A DNA stretch of 64,000 nucleotides from Myxococcales bacterium (lineage in GTDB: Bacteria > Myxococcota_A > Polyangia > Haliangiales > Haliangiaceae). Within the stretch, counting starts at the first letter, position 1; each line of letters begins with the position of its first letter. The stretch is from the NCBI GenBank assembly GCA_016706545.1, contig JADJJK010000029.1, positions 30,729 to 94,728 on the forward strand, read 5' to 3'. A program made the position numbers and the translations under genes. Of the stretch, positions 26,557 to 35,669 are shown in pieces. The notes beneath the pieces are model-generated. The model saw only the letters and a program-made list of their open reading frames with translations, was not told where the DNA came from and did not search any database.

Positions 26557-28350
26557 ATGACGCAAATGAGAAAGTGCGCGCTGACGCTGGCGATGGCAGC
26601 GGCTCTGGCATCGTGCAGCAGCGGCCTGCGGCCCACCGGCGTGGCCGCGGTGCTGCCCTCCGACGTGGCCCAGAAGCTCCCCCGCGAGCTGATGGCCTTC
26701 GTGGATGAGCTCCCGGCCGACGTCAGTGGCTTTGGCTACCTGGACTTCGGCGCGCCCATGGACCAGTTCCTGGATCTTGGGCCGGAGTACCGGCCCATGA
26801 TGGACGACCTGCTGGAGATGACCCGGCGGCGCTGGGGCGTGGATCCGCGCCGGGCGCGCGGCGTGGGCGTGGCCAGGGTCGGCGATAAGTTCGTGTACTT
26901 CGGCGACGTCGGCGCCGCGGTGGCGGTCCCAAGCGATCCCTCCTTCGCGGTGGGCCGGCTCGGCGCGTTCACCATCGTCGGTGAGCCGCCGGCAGTGCAG
27001 GCCGTGCTCGCCTCTGCGAAGCAAGGCAAGCTGGCCAAGCAGCGGTTGCCCTGGGTGCAGAGCGCGCTGGCGCGCGCCGCCGGTCAGCTCACGTTCTACT
27101 CGTTCCCCGGCGACAAGCTGCCGCCGCCCACCACGCCCACCGCCATCAAGACGCAGGCCGCGATCCTGCACGGCACGGTCACCGTCAGCGCCACCGGCTT
27201 CGCCTCCTACCTGACCGCCAAGCCGGGCCAGGTGGCCACCGTGCGCGCGCCGGTGGAGACGGCGCTGGCAGAAGGCCGCGTGGCGTTCCAGGCCTTGGGC
27301 GCCATGGGGAGCGGCGCGGGCATCGGCGCCGCCATGCAAGGCATCCTCGCCCGTCACTATGGCACCGCGCTGCTGGCGGGCATGCAGGTGAGCGCCGCGG
27401 GCGACGAGCTCACGATCGCGCTGCCCTGGCACGCGCCGGCGATGCCCGCGCCGACCCCGGCGCCCGCGCTCGGCGAGCGCGTGGTGACGCATGGCGAGTG
27501 GGCCGTGATGCAGCTCGACCTGGGCCAGCCGCTCCTGCGCGGGCTGGTGTCCATCACGGATGTCCTCGGTGCGCCGCTGGACCGCAGCAAGCTGGTGTCG
27601 GAGCTGCTGGCAGAGCTCACCAAGGCAATGGACGTGCCCGCCATGGATCCGCGCGCTGCCACCGTCTCGGTCGGCGGGATGTCGGCGCTGGTGTCGCTGC
27701 ACGGCGACAAGCCGACCTTGCCCGGCGGCATGTTCGGCGTGGCCCACGGCCAGGTGGTCGGCGCCGCCACGCCATGGGGCATCGTGGCCACCGCCCCCAA
27801 CATGACCGAGGCGCTGCAAGAAGCCCTCGATGAGTCGGCGCAGGGGATGCCGCTGGCGGAATCGAGCAGGTTCGCGGCCGATCGCTCCGCCATGGTGCGC
27901 GCCATGGTCGATCTCAGTCGCTTGCCCCCCATGCTCAAGATCATGGCGAGCGAGCTCCCCATCCACTCCGTCGAGCTGGCCGCCAGCGCCACCCGCTTCG
28001 AGGCGGATGTCGTCGTCAAGTCGGGCCAGCTCGCGCAGGTCCAGCAGCTCCTGAACCTGTTCATCGAGGGCATGACCTCGGAGCTCGGCTCGAGCTATCA
28101 GGACCGCAAGAAGGCCTCGGCCACCGCGGAGCTGGGCGCGATCATCGCGCACCACCAGATCCAGATCGTGCGCCAGGTGCTCACGCCCAAGGTCCAAGGG
28201 GATCGCCTGACCTTCGTCTACGCGGTGTCGCCGCAGCTGAGCCGGTCGCTGTGGATCATCGGCGTGCTGGGCGCGATCGGCGGCATCTCGGCCCCGGCGT
28301 TCCAGCAATACCTGCAGCAGCAGCAGGCCCCCAGCGCCATCGCCAACTGA
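26557..28350 (+). CDS. Hypothetical lipoprotein with pilin-like C-terminal helix
   Basis: 597 residues from ATG 26557 (ATG 26566 is an alternative); the lipobox LASC follows a short signal. The body is an alpha/beta protein with two similar halves (FVYFGDVGAAVAVPSDPSFAVGRLGAF early; GGMFGVAHGQVVGAATPWGIV late), resembling substrate-binding-like proteins found in Myxococcota. The C-terminus carries a hydrophobic helix IGVLGAIGGISAPAFQQYL that looks like a type IV pilin N-terminal helix at the wrong end of the protein. I do not recognise the family. A hairpin at 28385 follows. Confidence 0.7.
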   Translation: MTQMRKCALTLAMAAALASCSSGLRPTGVAAVLPSDVAQKLPRELMAFVDELPADVSGFGYLDFGAPMDQFLDLGPEYRPMMDDLLEMTRRRWGVDPRRARGVGVARVGDKFVYFGDVGAAVAVPSDPSFAVGRLGAFTIVGEPPAVQAVLASAKQGKLAKQRLPWVQSALARAAGQLTFYSFPGDKLPPPTTPTAIKTQAAILHGTVTVSATGFASYLTAKPGQVATVRAPVETALAEGRVAFQALGAMGSGAGIGAAMQGILARHYGTALLAGMQVSAAGDELTIALPWHAPAMPAPTPAPALGERVVTHGEWAVMQLDLGQPLLRGLVSITDVLGAPLDRSKLVSELLAELTKAMDVPAMDPRAATVSVGGMSALVSLHGDKPTLPGGMFGVAHGQVVGAATPWGIVATAPNMTEALQEALDESAQGMPLAESSRFAADRSAMVRAMVDLSRLPPMLKIMASELPIHSVELAASATRFEADVVVKSGQLAQVQQLLNLFIEGMTSELGSSYQDRKKASATAELGAIIAHHQIQIVRQVLTPKVQGDRLTFVYAVSPQLSRSLWIIGVLGAIGGISAPAFQQYLQQQQAPSAIAN

Positions 28351-28384
28351 GCGCGCCGCGCAGCTCTGGCCCGCCAGCAGAAAA

Positions 28385-28402
28385 GGGCCTAGTCGTAGGC
28401 CC
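28385..28402. terminator. Hairpin downstream of the lipoprotein gene
   Basis: Perfect 7-bp stem GGGCCTA / TAGGCCC with loop GTCG, 34 bp past the stop codon. It is followed by AT-rich DNA but not a T-run, so it is a plausible weak terminator. The AT-richer stretch to 28510 probably contains the promoter of the next gene. Confidence 0.5.
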
Positions 28403-28549
28403 GATTACACTACAGGGCATCTCACTGTTCAGATTGCCAATCTCGCGGCCAACAACAAACCAAGAATTTCATTCAACTGGTAGGATTCCGTTCTAACTGT
28501 ACACCGCGAGCCGGATTGGCTGGGCGGACAAGAGGACGGAGAACACCGG

Positions 28550-30370
28550 ATGATCAGCCAACAGCTCGTTTCTGCAGCCGCGCTCGCGCCAACGTCCACC
28601 GCTTGGCGCAAGCTGGCCACCGCGCTGGGTCTTGGCCTGGCGCTGATGAGCGCCGCTTGCGAATCACCCGCGAGCGACGACGCGGCCGCCACCTCGAGCG
28701 ACCCGGAGGCTCGGGCGGCCGCCGCCACGCCGCTTCGAGGGTATGCGGATCTCCACCTCCACATGTTCGGGGAGGCGATGTTCGGCGGCGGCTGGCTCTA
28801 CGGCACCGCCAACCACGCCGACTACCGGGTCGCGCTGCGCCGGTGCAGCGGCAACCTGGACCGCACAGACCACGCCGCCACCCGCCTGGGGCCGCTCAAT
28901 GAGCTGCTCTCCGCCAACGGCGTCACCGATGGCGACGCCGGGTGGCACTGGGGCAAGCGCCGCGGCTGGGACGAGCGGTCCTGGCCGTTTCGGCAGGAGC
29001 ACTGGGAGCACTGGCCGTCCTGGGACGCCATCGCCCATCAACAGTCGTGGCAAGGCCACCTGCGCGAGGCCTTCCTGCAAGGGCTGACGTTGGCCGTGGT
29101 CTCCGCGGTCGACTTTCGACCCATGTGCGAGTTCATGATGAACCGCAAGGCGCACCTGCTGAAGAACGGACAGTGCAACGAGTACACCGCCGTCAAGTGG
29201 CAGCTCCAGGAGGCCAACCGCTTCGATCAGGCCAACGACTGGGTCGCGATCGCGCTGTCGCCCGCGCACGCGCGGCAGATCATCGCCTCGGGTCGCATGG
29301 CGATCGTGCTCTCCGTGGAGTCCACCGAGCCGTTCGACAACCGCGCCGACTGGACCACCGTCCTCGACGAATTCGTGGCGCTGGGCGTGCGCACCTTCCA
29401 GATGGGCGGCCACATCAACAGCCGCTTCTCCGGAGCCTCGGTGATGAACAAGGCGTACAACGCCATGCAGTGGCTGGAGAACTACTTCAGCAAGGGCCAG
29501 TGCTTCGAGATCAACGGCGGCACGCGCTGCAAGTACGACGACCTCACCGAGATCGACATGGTGGGCATCCTGGAGACCAACCCGCGCAACGGCTTCGTCT
29601 GCCGCAACGCCGCGGGCCAGGTCGGCGCGTGCAACGCGGGCGCCGGCTACACCAACGAGCTCGGGCTCACTCCGCTGGGGGTGCAGCTCGCCAACGCGCT
29701 GATGGATCGGCACCTGGTGATCGACCTCGCGCACATGTCCGAGCGCGCCGTCGCCGATCTGTTCGCGGTGGCCCAGTCGCGCGGCAACTACGCGCTGTAC
29801 TCGTCGCACTCGCACTTCCGCGAACAGCTCATCGGCAGCGATGCGCACATGGCCAACCAGACCCAGGAGAAGCCGCTCACCGCCCTGCACATCAACGTCA
29901 TCAAGACCACCGGCGGCATGGTCGGCCTGCGCACCGGCCCCGACCACGCCGCCACCTACGCGCTCTCAGGCGTGGCCAACACCTGCACCGGCTCGTCGCG
30001 CTCGTTCGCGCAGTCGCTTGCCTGGGGCGTCGACCAGGGGCTCAACCTGGCGTGGGCCACGGACCTAAACGGCTTCATCCAGCAGATGGTGCCGCGCCGC
30101 GGCGACGAGGGCTGCCGCGGCGGCGATGCCCGCAACACCGAGCAGTACGTGTGGACGCCGCCAGCGTCCACCGTGTCCGATGGCCTGGGCACCTTCCCGT
30201 ATCCCTCGCTCGAATATCGCGAGTGGTATCAGAAGCAGGGGCTTGGCCACATCGGCCTTTTGCGCCCGATCTTCGAGGACCTGCGCAGCATGGGGCTGCG
30301 CCAGAAGTACCTGGACAACCTGGGGCGCTCCACGGAGAACTACGTGCAGATGTGGGAGTCCGTGCTGTAG
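28550..30370 (+). CDS. Metal-dependent hydrolase lipoprotein (M19 membrane-dipeptidase-like)
   Basis: 606 residues from ATG 28550. The lipoprotein signal is LGLALMSAAC after a slightly long n-region. The TIM-barrel metal sites are visible: DLHLHMFGE (about 65), IVLSVESTEP (about 260), LVIDLAHMSERAV (about 385) and YSSHSHFRE (about 420), then LAWATDLNGF (about 504). This order matches the amidohydrolase superfamily, closest to renal-dipeptidase (M19) proteins, which cleave dipeptides or similar amides using two zinc ions. It is longer than typical M19 (about 350-400) because of insertions after the first His motif. It sits alone, with its own upstream AT-rich region. Confidence 0.8.
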   Translation: MISQQLVSAAALAPTSTAWRKLATALGLGLALMSAACESPASDDAAATSSDPEARAAAATPLRGYADLHLHMFGEAMFGGGWLYGTANHADYRVALRRCSGNLDRTDHAATRLGPLNELLSANGVTDGDAGWHWGKRRGWDERSWPFRQEHWEHWPSWDAIAHQQSWQGHLREAFLQGLTLAVVSAVDFRPMCEFMMNRKAHLLKNGQCNEYTAVKWQLQEANRFDQANDWVAIALSPAHARQIIASGRMAIVLSVESTEPFDNRADWTTVLDEFVALGVRTFQMGGHINSRFSGASVMNKAYNAMQWLENYFSKGQCFEINGGTRCKYDDLTEIDMVGILETNPRNGFVCRNAAGQVGACNAGAGYTNELGLTPLGVQLANALMDRHLVIDLAHMSERAVADLFAVAQSRGNYALYSSHSHFREQLIGSDAHMANQTQEKPLTALHINVIKTTGGMVGLRTGPDHAATYALSGVANTCTGSSRSFAQSLAWGVDQGLNLAWATDLNGFIQQMVPRRGDEGCRGGDARNTEQYVWTPPASTVSDGLGTFPYPSLEYREWYQKQGLGHIGLLRPIFEDLRSMGLRQKYLDNLGRSTENYVQMWESVL

Positions 30371-30479
30371 TCCACCGCGCCGATCGACAGCTGCTGCGCT
30401 CGCTGCCTCGCTCTACCTTCGCTGCCTCTCGTTGCCTCGTCAGCGCGCCGCGCCCGCGAGCGCCCGGCGAGCGCCTCGG

Positions 30480-31745
30480 TTACCGCCCGAGCCCAAGCCA
30501 GGCGTAGTAGCCAAGCGCGCGCTCGAGCGCGAGCGCCGAGAACATCACCACGCAGCTCAGCAGCGTCACTGCCCAGCCAACGCGCAAGAAGCGCAGAAAG
30601 CCAATGTCGCCGCGCGGCCCGGCGTTCTCCATCACGATCAAGTTGGCCACGCTGCCAAACAGCGTGAGGTTGCCGGCCAGCGTGGAGGCCACCGCCAGGA
30701 TGACGTAGCTCCACGATGGGCTGGGCATCGACGGGATCCACGCCACCGCGATCACCACCAGCGGCACGTTGGACACCAGGTTTGACGCCACGATGATGAG
30801 CGCGATGAACGCCAGATCAGCGGCGAGGTCGCCGCGCGCCAGGAGCGGCGACACCGAAGCAAACGCCGCGGTGAGCACGCCGGTCCGGGCCAGGCCCGCC
30901 ACCACCACGAACAGCCCGGCGAAGAACACCAGCAGCGGCCAGTCCACCACGGCAAACGCGCGCCGCGGCGGCGTGCGCGCCACCACGGTCAAGAGCGCCG
31001 CGGAGGTCATCGCCGCGCCGGCCAGCGACACGCCCGCGATGGCGAGCGCGGCGAACAGAGCGAGCGCCGCGAGGCCCTTGGCCACCAGCGGCTTGTCCAC
31101 CGCGGGGCGCGGCAGCCCGCGCTCCAGCAGCGGCCCGCGCGGCAGCTCGCGCCCAAACAGCCAGCCAAGGAGGGCGGCGTTGGCCACCAAGGTCAACGCG
31201 CCCGCCGGCAAGGTCAGCGCCAGGTACTGGGCAAAGCTCAGGTGCGCCTGCGCCGCGGCGCCGACGATCATGTTCTGCGGGTTGCCGCTGAGGCTGACCA
31301 CGCCGCCGATGTTGGACGCCGTGGCCAGCGCCAGCAGGTACGGCAGCGGCGGCAGCTTGGCCTCCACCACCACGGCCACCACCAGCGGCGTCATCACCAC
31401 ACACACCGTGTCGTTGAGCAGCAGCGCGGACAGCCCTCCCGACACGAACGTCAGCGCCCACAAGAGCGAGCGCGCGGTGCGAGCGCGGGTCAACACCAGG
31501 TACGCGGCGAGGCGGAAGAACTGCGCCTCGTGCAGGTACGCGGCGATGAGCAAGACGCCAAAGAGCAACGCCAGCACGTGCAGGTCGATGGCAGCGAGCG
31601 CAGCCTCGAGCGGCAGCCCGCCGACCACCACCATGGCCACCGCGCCCACCAGGGCGCCGGCCGGCCGATCCAGCCGCACCCACCGGAGCTGCCGGCTGGC
31701 GATGACCAGATAGGTCAGGGTGAAGACCACGAGCGCGCCTGTCAC
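30480..31745 (-). CDS. ArsB/SLC13-type (Ion Transporter superfamily) permease
   Basis: 421 residues from GTG 31745, chosen because the longer frame would overlap the upstream gene and has no ribosome site. About eleven hydrophobic helices. Motifs of the family: LLNDTVCVVMTPLVV (first re-entrant region, about 110) and ATASNIGGVVSLSGNPQNMIVG (about 155), plus SNLVSNVPLVVI (about 345) in the second half. These hairpins form the anion/Na+ site in ArsB, NhaD and DASS carriers. The substrate may be arsenite, a dicarboxylate or sodium; no ars genes are nearby to favour arsenite. It starts 40 bp after the stop of the beta-helix lipoprotein on the same strand. Confidence 0.87.
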   Translation of the reverse strand: MTGALVVFTLTYLVIASRQLRWVRLDRPAGALVGAVAMVVVGGLPLEAALAAIDLHVLALLFGVLLIAAYLHEAQFFRLAAYLVLTRARTARSLLWALTFVSGGLSALLLNDTVCVVMTPLVVAVVVEAKLPPLPYLLALATASNIGGVVSLSGNPQNMIVGAAAQAHLSFAQYLALTLPAGALTLVANAALLGWLFGRELPRGPLLERGLPRPAVDKPLVAKGLAALALFAALAIAGVSLAGAAMTSAALLTVVARTPPRRAFAVVDWPLLVFFAGLFVVVAGLARTGVLTAAFASVSPLLARGDLAADLAFIALIIVASNLVSNVPLVVIAVAWIPSMPSPSWSYVILAVASTLAGNLTLFGSVANLIVMENAGPRGDIGFLRFLRVGWAVTLLSCVVMFSALALERALGYYAWLGLGR

Positions 31746-31785
31746 GTGCGCCCACCATACGCGCCCCCCGGCGCGCTCGGCAACG

Positions 31786-33051
31786 TCAGCGCAGCTCGTC
31801 CGCGCCGATCTCGCGGCTGACCGCGCGCCCGTCGCCATCGATGTCGCTGATGACGATGTTCGTGGGCAGGGGCTCCGCGGCGCCCACCGCAGGGCTCGTG
31901 GCCATGAGGTGGTAGAAGGACTCGTCGTCTCGGTTGGCCGGCAAGGTGGCGCTGAGGAACTGCGGGTCGCCGGTCTTGTTGCCGGTGCCCGGCACCGTGG
32001 TGCCCACCGGAAACAGCGAGTAGATCGCGGTGCAGCCGATCATGGTGTTGCCGGCGAAGATCACGCTGGAGAGCGCCTGCGCCCCGGCGCAGTCCGCGCC
32101 GCTGCCCACCCCGGCCATCGCCTGGTTGTTGGCCACGGTCAGGAAGCGCGCGGTGCTGGCGGTGGCAGCCGAGGTCAGGCGCACCCCGCCGGTGGCCGAG
32201 GTCGCAGAGCCGTTGCCGGCGATGATGTTGTTCTCCAGCTCCACCCGGCCGCCCGCGTTGATGCCGCCGCCCGCGTTGTTGACGATGAGCGCGAAGGTGA
32301 CCTTGAGCAGCGCGCCGCCCGCCGAGATCCCAAGCCCGCTGTTGCCGATCACGTCCACCGTCTCCAGGTCGAGGGTGGGCGCGCCGCCGGTGACCGCGAT
32401 GCCGTGCCCGGTGGCGCCGGTGGCGCCGCCCAGCTCTAGATCTCGCAGCTCCACGACGCCATTGCCGCTCACCTCGAAGATCGCGCCCGGCGTGCTGCGC
32501 GTGATCCTGGGTCGAGCGAGCTCCTTGGGCCCGTAGATTTGCACCGCGCGGTTGATCTGCAACGCGGCGTCGATGGACTGGTTGTCACGGACCCGGATGT
32601 GACCTCGCCCGGTGGCGAGCGCGGCCGGCAGCGTGCAGGGCGCGGTCAAGCTGCACTCGGTGCCGGCGCCGCCAGCGGCGACGTAGGCGATATCCACGGG
32701 CTTTGGGCAACCGCCGTTACGCAGGCACAGGAGCCCATCGCATTCGCGGTCCTCCGTGCAGGACTTGCACTGGTTCTTGTCACAGAGCCGGCGTTCGGGA
32801 CAGGCGTCTTGCGGGCCAGAGTCGATGCACTCGACGCAGCTCTGGAGCACAGGATCGCACGCGGGCTTGTCCGCCGGACAGGAGCTGCAGACCGCGTCCA
32901 CGCACTGGCTGGTACCAAAGTCGCAGCGTTGCCCAAGCGGGCACTCGCTGAAGAACTCATCGCACTCGCGCGCCGCCCCCTTCTGGCAGCCAGCGCTACC
33001 CAGGAACATGGAGATGGCCAGGAGCAAGGGAACCCAGATCCAACGTGGCAT
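31786..33051 (-). CDS. Cys-rich lipoprotein with parallel beta-helix domain
   Basis: 421 residues from ATG 33051 with GAGGAC before it. Signal LLLAISMFLGSAGC. Residues about 25-120 hold a Cys-rich knot (repeated C-x2-C and C-x5-C spacing: CVDAVCSSCPADKPACD, CDKNQCKSC). Residues about 135-400 form repeated short strands with Gly/Asn turns (NGVVELRDLELGG, LDLETVDVIGNSGLG, GGRVELENNIIAGNG), a right-handed beta-helix. The same two-part design is common in myxobacterial surface lipoproteins, and such helices often bind polysaccharides. No catalytic residues can be identified. Confidence 0.82.
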   Translation of the reverse strand: MPRWIWVPLLLAISMFLGSAGCQKGAARECDEFFSECPLGQRCDFGTSQCVDAVCSSCPADKPACDPVLQSCVECIDSGPQDACPERRLCDKNQCKSCTEDRECDGLLCLRNGGCPKPVDIAYVAAGGAGTECSLTAPCTLPAALATGRGHIRVRDNQSIDAALQINRAVQIYGPKELARPRITRSTPGAIFEVSGNGVVELRDLELGGATGATGHGIAVTGGAPTLDLETVDVIGNSGLGISAGGALLKVTFALIVNNAGGGINAGGRVELENNIIAGNGSATSATGGVRLTSAATASTARFLTVANNQAMAGVGSGADCAGAQALSSVIFAGNTMIGCTAIYSLFPVGTTVPGTGNKTGDPQFLSATLPANRDDESFYHLMATSPAVGAAEPLPTNIVISDIDGDGRAVSREIGADELR

Positions 33052-33255
33052 AGCTGTCCTCGCCCGTAGTCTCGCAGCATCGAGGCCGGGCGGGAAGGCG
33101 CGATCACCCCACAGGTGTTGGCAAGTCCAGGCGCTGCCGAAGCGGCACGCCAAGGAGGCCCCTTTTTTGCCTTTCTGTCACGCCCCCACGCGACAGCGCA
33201 GCGCGACGCAGTGAGGCGCAGCACAGCCGCCCGGGGCGTCGGGCCCGGGGGCAGC

Positions 33256-34101
33256 TCAGTCCTTGACCTGGAACTTCCAGCGCACCCCGTCAGAGCCCAG
33301 CGCCTGCGAGCCGTTGGCGTTGAGGTAGCCAAACCGGTACTCGGCGCGGACCTCGTAGCTGCCGCGCTGCTTGCTCTCGCAGGTCACCGACGCGGTCAGC
33401 GTCTTGCCGTCGATCTTGATCTGGTCTCCGGTGAGCTTGCTGGCGTTGCAGGCCAGCTCCGTCGGCAGCGCCAGCGCCACCTCGGTGGGGGCCTTGGCGT
33501 TGAACGACAACCAGTGGGCCAGCGTGATCGAGATCTTGAACTCGAAGCGCTCGCCGCTCTTGACCACCTCGGGGGGGCCATCGGCGACGATGGTCAGCTC
33601 CTTGATCGCGGCCACCAGCTCGTTGACCTTGGCGTCGCGCTGATCGAGCGCGTCCGGGTCGCCCGAGAGCTGCACGTGCGCCACTTTGCCGTCGGTGTCG
33701 GTGATGATCGCCGCCGGCCCCTTGCCGAACGCGAGGGCCTTCATCAGCTTGCCCACCGCCGGGCCAAAGCTCACGGCGCCAGCGGCGATCTCGCTGCGCA
33801 CCGGGTCGAGCTTGGTGGCGTCCCGCTTGCCGCCGTTGATGTACGCGATCACGTAGATCTTGCCCGCCTCGCGCAGCGTCACCAGCCGCGCGAGATCGTC
33901 CCTGCAAAGCGGCACCCGCGGGCTGCAGAACCAGTGCACCACGACCTTGCCTGCGGCGTCGTTGGCCACCGGAGGATCTTCCAGCCACGTCTTGAGAGTT
34001 GGCCAGGCCAGCGGGTCTCCCACCTTCGGCGGGTTTGCGTGCGCAGGGAGTGCCACTGCCACGGCAGCCAGCGGCAGGAAACAAGCCAGGAAGCGTTTCA
34101 T
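33256..34101 (-). CDS. Periplasmic thioredoxin-fold protein
   Basis: 281 residues from ATG 34101. Cleavable signal FLACFLPLAAVAVALPAHA. Residues about 30-160 resemble an AhpC/TlpA-type thioredoxin fold (VGDPLAWPTLKTWLEDPPV; AAGKVVVHWFCSPRVPLCRDDLARLVTL). The expected C-x-x-C is replaced by a wider C-x6-C (CSPRVPLC), so ordinary disulfide exchange is doubtful. The remaining ~120 residues are beta-rich and resemble the immunoglobulin-like C-terminal part of DsbD-alpha-like proteins (FEFKISITLAHWLSFNAKAP). It is divergent from the PRPP synthetase gene. Confidence 0.7.
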   Translation of the reverse strand: MKRFLACFLPLAAVAVALPAHANPPKVGDPLAWPTLKTWLEDPPVANDAAGKVVVHWFCSPRVPLCRDDLARLVTLREAGKIYVIAYINGGKRDATKLDPVRSEIAAGAVSFGPAVGKLMKALAFGKGPAAIITDTDGKVAHVQLSGDPDALDQRDAKVNELVAAIKELTIVADGPPEVVKSGERFEFKISITLAHWLSFNAKAPTEVALALPTELACNASKLTGDQIKIDGKTLTASVTCESKQRGSYEVRAEYRFGYLNANGSQALGSDGVRWKFQVKD

Positions 34102-34202
34102 CGGGGGTAAGATATCCCGCCGCGCGCGAATATTCATCCGGAGCGCGGAACCGCCGTTGCCCGGGGCGTGTGCTGCGGCCACTTGCGTTATGCTCCGCGC
34201 CG

Positions 34203-35093
34203 ATGGCGGGACTACTCATCGCGCTCCCCGGAAGTGAGGGCCACGCGCAGCGGCTCTCGGAGGCGCTGGACCTGCCGATGGCCAAGGTCGAGCTGCGCAC
34301 GTTTCCGGACCAGGAGATCTACCTCCGCATCGACTCCGAGGTCTCCGGCCAGGAGATCGTGATCGTCGGCTCGCTGGATAAGCCCGGCGAGAAGTTCCTG
34401 CAGCTCGCCTTTCTGTCCGCCACCGCGCGCGAGCTCGGCGCGACCCGGGTCGGGCTGGTGGCGCCGTACCTGGCGTTCATGCGCCAAGACTCACGGTTTC
34501 AGCCTGGGGAGGGCATCACCTCGGTGTACTTCGGCAGGATGATCTCGGGGCTGGTGGACTGGCTGGTGACGGTGGATCCGCACCTGCATCGCTGGTCGTC
34601 GCTCGACGACGTGTACTCCATCCCCACCGGCATCGCCCGTTCCGCGGAGGCGATCGCCACGTGGATCAAGGGCCACGTGGAGCGGCCCCTGATCGTCGGG
34701 CCGGATGCCGAGAGTCACCAGTGGGTCGCCGCGGTGGCGGACCTGTGCGCGGCGCCGTTCCTGGTGCTGGAGAAGACCCGTCGCGGCGACCGCGACGTCT
34801 CGGTCTCGAGACCAGCGCAAGACTGGCGGACGCACACGCCGGTGCTAATCGACGACATCATCTCGACGGGCCGCACCATGGTGGAGGCCACCAAGCAGGT
34901 GCGCGCGGCAGGCGGCCCCCCTGCGATCTGCATCGGCATCCACGCAGTGTTCGCGGACGCGGTGCAGCAAGAGCTGCTCGCGGCGGGCGCATCGCAGGTC
35001 ATCACTTGCGACACGATCCCCCACCCGTCGAACGAGATCTGCGTGGGGCCAGCGCTCGCTCGCGCCGCGCTCGCGCAGCTCTCGCTTCGCTGA
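34203..35093 (+). CDS. prs: Ribose-phosphate pyrophosphokinase (PRPP synthetase)
   Basis: 296 residues from ATG 34203. It makes 5-phosphoribosyl-1-pyrophosphate from ribose-5-phosphate and ATP for nucleotide, His and Trp synthesis. N-terminal half: VELRTFPDQEIYLRI (ribose-phosphate loop) and LGLVAPYLAFMRQDSRF (the R-Q-D ATP motif) with VDPHLHR metal residues. C-terminal half: PRPP-binding VLIDDIISTGRTM (about 214-226). It is shorter than class I enzymes (about 315), lacking part of the regulatory flag region, and closer to archaeal-type enzymes. It is followed by a clear intrinsic terminator. Confidence 0.93.
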   Translation: MAGLLIALPGSEGHAQRLSEALDLPMAKVELRTFPDQEIYLRIDSEVSGQEIVIVGSLDKPGEKFLQLAFLSATARELGATRVGLVAPYLAFMRQDSRFQPGEGITSVYFGRMISGLVDWLVTVDPHLHRWSSLDDVYSIPTGIARSAEAIATWIKGHVERPLIVGPDAESHQWVAAVADLCAAPFLVLEKTRRGDRDVSVSRPAQDWRTHTPVLIDDIISTGRTMVEATKQVRAAGGPPAICIGIHAVFADAVQQELLAAGASQVITCDTIPHPSNEICVGPALARAALAQLSLR

Positions 35094-35115
35094 GTGGATC
35101 ACCGAAGCAGGAGAT

Positions 35116-35143
35116 GACCGCAGGAGGGCTCTGCGGTCTTTTT
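35116..35143 (+). terminator. Intrinsic terminator of prs
   Basis: Perfect 8-bp stem GACCGCAG / CTGCGGTC, 7-nt loop, then TTTTT. It lies 22 bp past the prs stop. The most canonical rho-independent terminator in the window. Confidence 0.92.
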
Positions 35144-35188
35144 CGTACGTTCCGTTTCTGAAGTCGTCCACGGCATACTCTCTATGTC

Positions 35189-35345
35189 ACTTGAAATAAT
35201 GAATATTCTTTCAAGTCGGAGAGGGATTGGATCTTTTTAATATTTCTGCTTACAAACGGATCCTGGACGATCGTACCCTGAATCGCGGTTACTACACGAA
35301 TATCTCGTGTAAGCGTAACTACAAACAAGACGCGAGGTATTATCG
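35189..35345 (+). promoter_or_regulatory. AT-rich promoter/leader with two inverted repeats
   Basis: Between the prs terminator and the next start codon the DNA drops to roughly 40% GC. It holds an 8-bp inverted repeat ACTTGAAA / TTTCAAGT (35189-35216) enclosing GAATATTC, and a second nested one TACACGA / TCGTGTA (35293-35311) flanked by GTTAC / GTAAC. A possible promoter is TTGGAT (35227) with TACAAA 18 bp later (35251). The second hairpin would then be in the 5' leader. Both are seen directly; regulatory use is inferred. Confidence 0.6.
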
Positions 35346-35669
35346 ATGAGGCACGCGTTGTGGATTGTCGTTTTGGTTGCGGCCTGCGGCCGCGACGGAA
35401 GCTCGAGCGACCAGAGCGAACCCCAGAGGGCCACGCTCCTCGAGAAGCAGAGCGCCCTCGCGCTCACTCGTGACACCAAGGGGCTGCAGGTAACGAGCAG
35501 CCCCAAGGGCAAGCAGGTTCGCCTCGGAGGCACCTTCCAGAGCGCGGTCATGGTCCGCCGGGCCGCCGATGGCACCTTGCAGACCGAGTGCTTCGATGAC
35601 GCTGCAGCTGCAGAGTCCTTCCTGCAGGCCACGCCGCCCACGGCGAAGGCCACGGCGGAGGTGCAGTGA
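35346..35669 (+). CDS. Small lipoprotein coupled to the TSP3 metalloprotease
   Basis: 107 residues from ATG 35346. A very short lipoprotein signal (WIVVLVAAC) is followed by about 85 polar residues with no membrane segment. No family recognised. The stop codon TGA (35667-35669) overlaps the ATG of the next gene (35669), so translation is probably coupled. The pairing suggests a dedicated partner of the protease, such as a secretion aid, inhibitor or propeptide-like chaperone (inference). Confidence 0.8.
   Translation: MRHALWIVVLVAACGRDGSSSDQSEPQRATLLEKQSALALTRDTKGLQVTSSPKGKQVRLGGTFQSAVMVRRAADGTLQTECFDDAAAAESFLQATPPTAKATAEVQ

Noticed and set aside
30480..31745. Arsenic resistance operon
   Set aside because: Only the permease-type gene is present; no arsR, arsC or arsA nearby, so the substrate is left open.
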